Below are positions 52,271 to 61,300 of a stretch of DNA of 64,000 nt, one piece after another. Source of the stretch: Trichomonas tenax (lineage: Eukaryota > Parabasalia > Trichomonadida > Trichomonadidae). Numbering within the stretch: position 1 is the first letter of the stretch; each line of letters opens with the position of its first letter. The position numbers and the translations under genes are program-made. The notes below the pieces were generated by a model, which saw only the letters and a program-made list of their open reading frames with translations, was not told where the DNA came from and made no database searches. The stretch covers positions 1 through 64,000 of the forward strand of contig JALKBU010000009.1 of the NCBI GenBank assembly GCA_023091735.1, given 5' to 3'.

Positions 52271-53902
52271 ATGCTTCCTGTCACTCCAGGATCCCTTAAG
52301 ATCGACGGCCAGCGCCAGCAGGGCGAGAACGTCCGCGTACAGAATGTCCGCGCTGCCATGGCCGTTGCTAACGTTGTCCGCTCCTCTTTGGGCCCAATCG
52401 GTCTCGATAAGATGCTTGTCGATGATATTGGTGAAGTCACAATCACAAACGATGGTGCCACCATCCTCAACCATCTCGACGTCCAGCATCCAGCCGGCAA
52501 GGTCCTTATTCAGCTTTCCGAATTACAAGACCGCGAAGTCGGTGATGGCACAACAACAGTCGTTCTCCTCGCTGCTGAGCTCTTGAGACTCGGTCAGGAC
52601 CTCATCAACAAGAAAGTTCACGCTAACACAATCATCACTGGTTACAGAGCCGCCGCTAAGAAGGCTATCGCATTCCTCAAGAAGAGCTGCGCAGTTTCCA
52701 ACGAGAATCTCAACCGTGACATCCTCCTTAAGGTTGCTAAGACATCAATGAACTCAAAGATCCTCAACGCTTACTCCGACTTCTTCGGCAACATGGTCGT
52801 CGACGCCTGCCTCGCTGTCAAGACACCAGCCGGCAAGTGCCCAACAAATCGCGTTAACATCGTTAAATCACTTGGTAGATCACTCCCAGAGTCAACAATC
52901 GTTACAGCTGGTGTTGCCCTCAACGCTACACGTGCTACAGAGGCATTTCCACGCCGCCTCGAGAAGGTTAAGGTCGCTGTTCTCGACTTCGGTCTCCAGC
53001 GCACACGTCTTCCAATGGGCATCCAGTTCCGCCTCCACGACGCCTCCAAGCTTCAGGCCATCCAGCAGGAGGAAGTCCTCTCTGCCGAGCGCGCCGTTAA
53101 CGCCATCCTCAAAGCTGGTGCTAACGTTATTGTTACATCCAAGTCCATCGATGAGGCTTCACTCAAGCCACTAGTCAAGGCTGGTGCTATTGGTATCCGC
53201 CACGTCTCTGATGCTGAAATCCAGCACCTCGCTCGCTCCACAGGCGCTACAGTCGTCTCACAGCTCCTCAACGAGGATGGCGGCGAGTCATTCGATCCAG
53301 CTTGGCTCGGTGAGGCTGAGCTCATCGAGCAGGTCCCAGTCGGTGACAACCAGATGACAATCTTCAGAGGTTGCGCCAAAGAAAACTCTGCTTCTATCGT
53401 CCTCAGAGGTCCAAACACATTCACACTCGAGGAAGCTAATAGATCACTCCGCGATGCCCTCTACGCCGTCAAGAGAGTTATCGAGTCCAAGCACGTCGTT
53501 GCTGGTGGTGGTGCTGTCGAAGCCGCTCTTTCTGTTTACCTTTCCCAGATCGCTAAGGACTACGAAGGCAAAGAGCAGGTTGCCATGCTCAAGTTCGGTG
53601 AGGCACTCCTCGTTATCCCGAAGATCCTCGCTAACAACGCTGCCCTCGATTCAATCGATCTCGTTGCCAAGCTCAGGGCTGCTCACTACGATGCCCAGCA
53701 GAAGGGTGAGAAGTGCTTCGCTGCTCTCGACTTAGTCAACGGAAAGATCCGCGATGGTATGGCTGATGGTGTTATTGAGCCAGGTATGTCTAAGGTTAAG
53801 TCAATCCAGTTCGCTACAGAAGCCGCCATTACAATTCTTAGAATCGATGATCTCATTAAGGTCACACCTGAGAAGAAACCGGAATCCAACGAAGAGGAAT
53901 AA
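52271..53902 (+). CDS. CCT1: Chaperonin CCT subunit alpha (TCP-1)
   Basis: 543 residues, full length. Group II chaperonin signatures: [45 protein letters not shown], and the ATP-binding GGGAVEAAL near the end. The N-terminus ([19 protein letters not shown]) and the [14 protein letters not shown] form match alpha rather than other subunits. It is part of the cytosolic ring complex folding actin and tubulin, abundant in flagellates. Third positions are G/C-enriched, consistent with high expression. Confidence 0.96.
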   Translation: MLPVTPGSLKIDGQRQQGENVRVQNVRAAMAVANVVRSSLGPIGLDKMLVDDIGEVTITNDGATILNHLDVQHPAGKVLIQLSELQDREVGDGTTTVVLLAAELLRLGQDLINKKVHANTIITGYRAAAKKAIAFLKKSCAVSNENLNRDILLKVAKTSMNSKILNAYSDFFGNMVVDACLAVKTPAGKCPTNRVNIVKSLGRSLPESTIVTAGVALNATRATEAFPRRLEKVKVAVLDFGLQRTRLPMGIQFRLHDASKLQAIQQEEVLSAERAVNAILKAGANVIVTSKSIDEASLKPLVKAGAIGIRHVSDAEIQHLARSTGATVVSQLLNEDGGESFDPAWLGEAELIEQVPVGDNQMTIFRGCAKENSASIVLRGPNTFTLEEANRSLRDALYAVKRVIESKHVVAGGGAVEAALSVYLSQIAKDYEGKEQVAMLKFGEALLVIPKILANNAALDSIDLVAKLRAAHYDAQQKGEKCFAALDLVNGKIRDGMADGVIEPGMSKVKSIQFATEAAITILRIDDLIKVTPEKKPESNEEE

Positions 53903-53937
53903 AATATATTTTTCTCGTTTTACTTACAATTATATTA

Positions 53938-54861
53938 TTATTTTCTAATAAGTTTCTTATAGTCATCCTCCGACTTAGAACACAGAGGAACACGCATAAT
54001 CATGCTCAATATATATCTGCATTCAGCAATCCATTTCTCTGTGATAACGCCGTCTTCGAATCTTGGAATATCCTGTGAGAGAGCGGTTCTAACAGTGATA
54101 CTGCCAAATAATCGGCCGAATGTGTTGAATAACTGCGAGTAGGTGCCTGCAAGTGTAAGATTTGGATAGTCCCCAATATGCAGATGATGGAAGCCTATAA
54201 TGTGGACTCTGCAGTCGTACATCTGCTGATTTATGCCGAATTTCTTGAAGCGAAGAACTGAATGTCCATTTGATGTCGCTGCTTCAGGGAAAATAACCAA
54301 TGGAGCAAAATTTACATCTCTCGCTCTCTTCAGAGCTTCATCCAACCTCATTTTTCGTCCTTTCAAGCAAAAATTGCTAACCATTAATTGATCAAAGAAT
54401 AAATTCATAAAAGATTTAACTAACACGTATTCTGAGTCCAGAGGGACGCAGTATAGCGGGGAGTACTGTGTATCTAAGTAGAATGTGTTTAAAATTGATC
54501 CTAATGAAGAAATTATTAAATCTCCTGGTTGAGGACGGATTGGTTCCATTATGTCACGATATTGGTCTATTAATGGCGTTGGTTGAACATTTACGTTGAA
54601 TGTCGATGTGAAGAATTTCATAAGTTTGAATAAAAGAGTTTTGAAGAGTTTTCTTATTGCAGCTTTGAATTTCGATGCTTTGAAGAGTGATATCAGTAGA
54701 GTTACGAACATACAAGGCGAAATTAATAATAAAATAAATGGAATTCGAATAAACAAGCAAATTGAGTATAATATCTTCAACAGCACTTCGTTTTTGTATT
54801 GATTTTGAACGAATGGATCTATAGAATCTGCTTCTGAATATTGATATTTTCCAACATACAT
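53938..54861 (-). CDS. PlsC-like acyltransferase homolog with altered HX4D motif
   Basis: 307 residues with a hydrophobic segment near 30-60. Block III, VIFPEAATSNGHSVLRFKKF (residues 189-208), is the 'FPEGT.SNG...l.FK.G' motif of glycerolipid acyltransferases. Where the catalytic HX4D motif should lie, the sequence is IISSLGSILNTFYLD (116-130), so both the His and Asp of 'SNH.S..D' are replaced. The acyl-CoA:lysophospholipid acyltransferase fold is likely, but activity is doubtful or uses a variant mechanism, as in some LOA1/AUP1-type relatives. Membrane-associated, probably ER. Confidence 0.68.
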   Translation of the reverse strand: MYVGKYQYSEADSIDPFVQNQYKNEVLLKILYSICLFIRIPFILLLISPCMFVTLLISLFKASKFKAAIRKLFKTLLFKLMKFFTSTFNVNVQPTPLIDQYRDIMEPIRPQPGDLIISSLGSILNTFYLDTQYSPLYCVPLDSEYVLVKSFMNLFFDQLMVSNFCLKGRKMRLDEALKRARDVNFAPLVIFPEAATSNGHSVLRFKKFGINQQMYDCRVHIIGFHHLHIGDYPNLTLAGTYSQLFNTFGRLFGSITVRTALSQDIPRFEDGVITEKWIAECRYILSMIMRVPLCSKSEDDYKKLIRK

Positions 54862-55092
54862 TTTACCTTTAAAAAAATGAATTTTACTTTAACGACAATA
54901 AAAACTTTCATTTATTTATGACTACAGGTTCAAAATATTCATGATAAAACTCAAATTTTCAAGAATAAAAAAAATTAAACATTTTACCATATATCGCGTT
55001 CGATATATAAAGATTCTATGTAATATATAATGTTGTCAATATCTAACAAAAGAAATAAAAACTCTATTTAATTATATAACTCTATAAAATTA

Positions 55093-56604
55093 TCACTTAC
55101 GTGTGATATGTTGTGTATGGTTACGCCCTGACCTCATTTCATTAATTATATTGAAATGAGGGACTAATTTCAATAGTGCGAATTCCATTGTTTTTTCGAA
55201 TCCATTTTGCAGCATTAATCCTCCACATAACACTCTCAGCTGCTTGGAATCACCTATATTTAGTTTCTTAGCAACAGAATCAATGGAATTCTTTGAGCAA
55301 ATCGTTGGAATCAAAAGACATTCTTCTTCTTCGTGTAATCTTGCAACAACTTGTTCTGTAATCGCTAACTTGATTATTGATGCGCCAACAAGCTTGCACT
55401 TTGTCTGGAGGTCTCCTTTCGACGCTGATGGTGGAGGAACTAAATCTTTTTCTATTAACTTTTGTATTTCTTTTGGAAGTTTGTTGTCTGGAGTTAAATC
55501 GAGAGAATTCGATTGAACATCAATTTTCATGACTTCTATTGCTTTAACTATATCCATTTGTTGCGCACTCTCAAGCGGAATGACGAAAAGCGATTTTTTC
55601 CAGAAAGAAACGACTTTTCCGAATCCATATATCTTATAAAGTTTTCCAGCGATACTTTCGAAACAGTCGCCTGGAAGCTTCTCAACATCGAACGGTCCGA
55701 TGAAGCAGCTCTCGAAATTGTAGTGATGACCAATTATTCCGAATAATTTATTTGATACTGCTACACGTATTTGTTTGTTGACGAAGTAATTCTTTTTGCC
55801 TGCAAGAGAGTTGACCATTGAGTTCGTTATAACAACTTCAAGAATAGCATCTCCGATTCGTTCTGAAAAGTTGTGATTTCTAACAAATGAAGGAATAAAC
55901 TCCAAAGAAAAGCACTCAATGAGATCTGGGAAGTATTCTTGTTCTAGTTCGAATGTGGAAAGTAGCGGAAGAATGTTATTTAAGGCGTTTAAGAATGATC
56001 TGAAGTAAGAAATAAACTTTATCATAGAAAGAGCTGGAGATGCCAACTCTTCACCATTCAGCTCTAAATATGGGAATATCGAATTTTCAGGAATGTTGAT
56101 ATTTGAAATGTCTAAATATTGATTGCAAAGATTGATGATTTGTTTTGATTGTTCTGCTGTAAGTTTTGGTGTTGATTCTGATAATTGTCTCAATTTATAA
56201 CTTTGCTGGTAAGCTTCTGGAGAATGAGTGTTTGGATGCTCTGGATATGAATAAATGTAAAGAGGATCGAAATTTGCTGTTTGCACTATATAAAGGAACT
56301 TGATTAAGAAGTTTGTTTCGTTTTTTGCAGTATCAATATTATATTCATTTGAAATTGCAGGAATAATGAAATAATTCTTAGGTAAAACTATTCCCATTGC
56401 ATTGCATATTTGTGACGAAATCTCATTTAACCGTCTTGTCTGTAAAAATGTAATTTCAACATTTTTATTTTGGTGAATATCAAATCTTCCCCATGTCTCT
56501 CTATCAAGGTGGTTAACATGCCTATTGAGGAGTGGTAATGGCGAATAAAAAAGTCCAAATATACATTTATCTAAGCTGAGAGAATAAACATAATATTTAG
56601 ACAT
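55093..56604 (-). CDS. Minimal Dicer-like protein with one intact and one degenerate RNase III domain
   Basis: 503 residues from the ATG at 56604; in-frame ATGs at 56661 and 56676 exist but that extension is AT-rich with GTAAAA motifs. Numbered from 56676: residues 200-240 resemble the Dicer connector. RNase III domain 1 (about 250-362) has FSERIGDAILE (Glu272, Asp276), VSNKLFGIIGHHYNFE and LPGDCFESIAGKLY (Asp337, Glu340); all four metal ligands are at canonical spacing (4, 61, 3). RNase III domain 2 (about 430-510) reads KLVGASIIKLAIT, resembling 'LGDSFLKHAIT' with Glu and Asp lost. No helicase or dsRBD; N-terminal residues may form a divergent PAZ/platform. This layout recalls Giardia Dicer. 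Confidence 0.72.
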   Translation of the reverse strand: MSKYYVYSLSLDKCIFGLFYSPLPLLNRHVNHLDRETWGRFDIHQNKNVEITFLQTRRLNEISSQICNAMGIVLPKNYFIIPAISNEYNIDTAKNETNFLIKFLYIVQTANFDPLYIYSYPEHPNTHSPEAYQQSYKLRQLSESTPKLTAEQSKQIINLCNQYLDISNINIPENSIFPYLELNGEELASPALSMIKFISYFRSFLNALNNILPLLSTFELEQEYFPDLIECFSLEFIPSFVRNHNFSERIGDAILEVVITNSMVNSLAGKKNYFVNKQIRVAVSNKLFGIIGHHYNFESCFIGPFDVEKLPGDCFESIAGKLYKIYGFGKVVSFWKKSLFVIPLESAQQMDIVKAIEVMKIDVQSNSLDLTPDNKLPKEIQKLIEKDLVPPPSASKGDLQTKCKLVGASIIKLAITEQVVARLHEEEECLLIPTICSKNSIDSVAKKLNIGDSKQLRVLCGGLMLQNGFEKTMEFALLKLVPHFNIINEMRSGRNHTQHITRK

Positions 56605-56676
56605 TAAAAAGTTTTGGACAAAAAAATTTTCAATGATAATTTTTACATGTTTTTTATTCATTTTTACATTTTTCAT

Positions 56677-56977
56677 TAATAAAAACTTTGATTTTCAAAA
56701 TTTAAATACGCTAAATCCTTTTGTATATAGATATATTATATAAATATCAAATAAAAATTAAAATTTACATAAAATCCAAAAATGTTTCGTTAAAAGTTAG
56801 TAAATTTTTGATTTTTATGAATGCGCAGACAGAGCCTAATATAGAATTAAAAATATCTTATTTTTGATTAAAATATTATTACTTTTGGATGGAAATACGG
56901 GAAAACGAATTTAGACATTCAAGTTTATAGACTGTAAGGTAGGAAAGTAAAATAGAATAAATGAAAGAATATATAAT
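56677..56977. other. Intergenic, nothing recognised
   Basis: 301 AT-rich bases between the Dicer-like start and the downstream Rab stop codon. No feature supported. Confidence 0.55.
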
Positions 56978-57586
56978 TTAACAGCAATCTTTCTTCTTGT
57001 GATCTTTTTCGCTCGTTTCGGCAAGATTTACCTGCTCTGCTGGCGCGGATGAGACAACACCTCTTGCGATTGCCGCTGCAACATCGGTGAAAATTTCATT
57101 AATATTTGTACCTTTCAGAGCAGAAGTTTCTTTGAAAATAGGTATCTGTTGTTTTGCAGCGAATCTCGCTGCATCTTCAGTTCTAACGCATCTGTGTTGA
57201 GCGAGGTCAGACTTATTTCCTGCCAAAGCAATGACAATGGATGGCGGTCCCTTCTCGCGAAGTTCTTTCAACCAGCTCTCGACGTCGTTGTATGAGATGG
57301 AAGATGTTATATCGTAGACAATAATAGCGGCATTTGCATTTTGAAAATACATTGGAGCCATAGCACGGTACCTTTCGGAACCTCCTGTGTCCCAGATTTG
57401 CAGTTTTAACTCAGTATCTCCTAAATTAATTGTTTTTGAAAGAAATGCAGCGCCGATTGTTGATGAACAATTTTCAGAAAAAGTTCCTCGCGTCAGCATC
57501 GTGACAATAGATGATTTTCCGACTGTAGTGGAGCCGAGCATGACCACCTTTGCTTCTTTTAGATTGGATCCGGATGCAAGAAGCAT
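56978..57586 (-). CDS. Rab-like small GTPase lacking the catalytic glutamine
   Basis: 202 residues. P-loop GSTTVGKS (18-25), switch I SSTIGAAFLSK (Thr43; Rab5/Rab22-like), GNKSD (G4) and TSALKG (G5) are present, and the C-terminus KKDCC is prenylatable. The G3 motif reads WDTGGSERY instead of WDTAGQERY, so the Ala and the catalytic Gln (Ras Gln61 equivalent, here Ser70) are both replaced; the reverse-complement codons confirm this. Known substitutions at these positions slow intrinsic and GAP-stimulated hydrolysis, so this Rab may stay GTP-bound or need a different GAP. Endosomal function is likely from switch I. Confidence 0.88.
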   Translation of the reverse strand: MLLASGSNLKEAKVVMLGSTTVGKSSIVTMLTRGTFSENCSSTIGAAFLSKTINLGDTELKLQIWDTGGSERYRAMAPMYFQNANAAIIVYDITSSISYNDVESWLKELREKGPPSIVIALAGNKSDLAQHRCVRTEDAARFAAKQQIPIFKETSALKGTNINEIFTDVAAAIARGVVSSAPAEQVNLAETSEKDHKKKDCC

Positions 57587-58343
57587 TTTCTAAAAAACAA
57601 ACAAACTTTTTTTAATCTCAAAACCGATAGATAATTTTTTTGGAAGCTAAACGATTGGTTATCTCTTCTTTTTCTTTTGTATTTGAAATATACGCATGCC
57701 TTCTTATAACATTTTGGATTTTGGTGATCTAAATGTGATTTGATGTGCGATATTTTGAAATCTCAGGATCAAAATAGAGAATCGCTAAGTGATTCCTTGA
57801 TAATTATGGGCAATGAGTCGTATTAGAGTGCGCTGCGTGTCAGATCTAATTATTTGAAACAATATCAATTTTTTTACCGCGCTCTTAATTTTGGCTCTAA
57901 AGGAATGATCTCTATATAGTACTCATTGCGGTAATATTATATCCATGTGGTGATCGTTATTCGCTGCATATTTTGTGAATTTTTGTGTTTTTCACCAAAA
58001 TTAACTTTTGCGTTAACGTACAAAGAGCCTGTGAGAGAAGTTTTCTATTCGTTGTATAAACAAGGATAACAAACGAATTTTGAAAATATCGAAAAAAATG
58101 TTGATGTGTTGTGATAAAAATGATGATGATATATGATAAAGATAGGCCTAAAAAGAATAAATTTAATGGAATTATAGTTAATTATTGAATATGAAAGTTT
58201 TGACATTGGGATTTGAGCCAATTTTCCATTGAATTCGGATATAACTTAATAAGTTATGAATAAATATATGATAAAAAGAGACTTATCCAATGTCTCAAAA
58301 AAATTAAAGAAGGGGGAGCCACGGGCTTTAATTTTTTGTAAGA
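57587..58343. other. Intergenic upstream of the BspA-like gene
   Basis: 757 bases, AT-rich. The region just before the BspA ATG has GGGGGAGCCACGGGC, an unusual G/C patch. No Inr or TGWCNNGTAA element recognised. Confidence 0.45.
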
Positions 58344-61300
58344 ATGCTAATTTTCGCTTATTTTGCATGTATTGCGATTTCACAGTCGAATACCGAAGTA
58401 AATTTCAACGGAGTTGTTATTTTATGCACAAAGAAGGACAATGAGTTGATAATTGAGAATGATGTTGCTGATAATCCGGCAATGGATCAAAATTACAACA
58501 AATCATTATACATCCAAGGAACAACAACAATAGGCGGTGAATTACTGACAATTACACGCATTGGTGCCGGAGCTTTCGCTAAAACTTCGCTTTCTAGTCT
58601 TACGTTACCTGAAACAATCACTGAAATTGATGTAGGAGCGTTCTCCAATCTGAAAAATTGCATTCTTGTCGATCTGAGTCAAACGAAAATCACAACTATT
58701 TCACAAAAATTATTTTATTATTCGAATATTTGTGAAGTTAAACTTCCTTTGACATTAACTTCCATCAGAGAGAAAGCGTTTGAGAAAACATCAATACAAA
58801 ATATCACGTTTCCAAAATCATTAAATTCTATTTCTCGAGCTGCGTTCAGAAGATGTCCAAATATAACATTCATATCACTGGAAGATACCGAAATAACCAT
58901 TTTACCATCTCAATGTTTTTCCGATTCATCATTGAGCATTATTAAATTGCCAAAAAAGCTCCAAATCATCAGCGATAAAGCTTTTTATAATACACAGATT
59001 ACTTCCATACAGTTTTCGAATCAAATAACTGATATACAAGAATATGCTTTCGCAAATTGTGTTCTCTTAACGGCAATTGATATTTCAGAGACACAGATCA
59101 CTTGTATACATATTGGAACATTCGAAAATTGTACAAATTTACAGAGAATCAGAACATGTCTTCATATTCGACAAATATACAACAGATCGTTCTACAATTC
59201 CGGTTTAATGTCGTTCATTTCAATGCAAAGCATTGATGCGGTTTATCCGTCAGCATTCGAAAACTGTTCAGAGTTAAACACTGTTGATTTTTCGAGATCT
59301 AATTTAACTTTTCTAGGCGAATACGCTTTTGCAAACTGTACAAAACTAGAGTCAATTAAATTATCACAGTCAATACAATCCATAGGTGTTGGAGCCTTTA
59401 TGAATACTAAAGTTATAACCTTTGATAATTATTATACTCTTCATGAAGTTGGCTCTTCAGCTTTCAAAGGTTGTTCTGCACTCACCAAAGTCGAATTGAA
59501 TTCATCCTCATTGACAATAATTCAACCAAGAACATTTTTGAATTGCACTTCATTGAAAGCTATTGTTTTATCACCAAACATTACAACGGTATGCGAAGAA
59601 GCATTCAGATCTTGCGGAATAACTAACTTCACGAGTGACACGATCTATAAATTCAAGTTGAACGCTTTTGCCGAATGTGAACAGCTTGTTTATATTTCTT
59701 TAATGTGTCCTGATTTGGAAGAGATTCCTGAAAATATGTTTATATTATGTGAGAGCCTTCAAGTTGTTAATTTATCGAATACAACTAAAATTATTAATCG
59801 CCAGGCTTTCGCATTCTGCTTTGAACTTGCTCAAGTCAATTTCTCGAACACACAGATTTGCTGCATTTGCGACAGTGCATTTTCATTCACGAGCAAATTG
59901 CAATTGGTAGATTTACCTCCAACATTGGTTTCTCTTGGTGTAGGAGCATTCTATTCATCAAGATTGACAACAATCAATCTTCCATATGGCCTCAAAGAGA
60001 TTGGAGTTGGGTGCTTCTGTTATAGTGAATTACAAGCAGTTTCATTACCAGAATCAGTCAACATTATCAATGAAGGTGTATTCAATTCAACAAAACTGAA
60101 ACACGTTTTCATTCCTAATGTTACAGAGATCCATGAGGCAGCGTTTATGAATACTGAAATAGAATTAATAGAATTCTCTCCAAACATTAAATTCATTGGA
60201 AGTTATGCATTTTATAATACAAACATCAAGAAGATAATACTTTCTGAATCGCAATTAGTTGTTCTTGCTGAAAGCTGTTTTACCAATTGTTCAGCTTTAA
60301 CAACAATAGAATTCCCTAAAACACTCACAAGAATTGACAAATTCTGTTTCTGCAATTGCACACAAATCCACGAAATAAACATTGAATCAACAAAAGTTCA
60401 ATTTATTGGTCCATCTGCTTTCATGAATTGCACAGGTCTTGAGGACATAAAGATACCGCCAACTATCAGTTCAATCGGTAAATCATGCTTCGAGCGCTCA
60501 GCAATTGATTCTTTCATCTTAGAGTGCCCAATTAAAACAATTGGAAGTTATGCATTTGCAAATATGGTCTTTTTGGAGAAAGTTGATTTGTTTTTGACAA
60601 ACATCACTTATTTGTGCAAAGAAATGTTCATAAATGATTTTCAGTTAACAGAAATTATTCTTCCAAAGGGAATTAAATCATTTGATTACGGTGCTCTTTC
60701 CTACTGCGGACTTAAGAGTGTTGTTTTACCTGATTCGGTTGCCACCCTTTCTGAGTTCTTATTCGCATTTTCTTACATCAGAAGTTGCGATTTATCACGT
60801 TCGCAATTAACATTCATTCCAATGAGAGTTTTCTATAATTGTTCTTTAATTGAGTTCGTAAAAGTCCCACACACAATAGAAGTTATTGGAATCGAAGCAT
60901 TTATGTATTCCAGCATTAAAGAATTCCACTTCAACAGGAAATTAAGTCAGTTATCTTACGGAGCATTTGCATACTCAAAAATTGAGAAAATAGACCTTTC
61001 TACGACAAATTTGTATGAATTATCTAAAGAAGTATTCATGGAAACACCTTTGGCTACATTTAGACTTCCAAAGAAACTCACAACTTTACAAGACTTTTGT
61101 TTTGCTGCAACACAAATTACTGAGTTCGTTGCTGGTCCGAATATATCATATATTGGAACTAAATGCTTCAGAAATTGCGAGAAATTGAAATTGATTGATC
61201 TTTCGAAATCACAAATTAATATTGTTCCAAGCGGCTTCGTTTTCAATTGCACGTCACTCACTGAGTTCAAACTTTCTAATTCCACACATGCTCTTGGTGA

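Noticed and set aside
52227..53948. Overlapping frames on both strands across CCT1
   Set aside because: Shadows of the chaperonin gene, caused by its codon bias.
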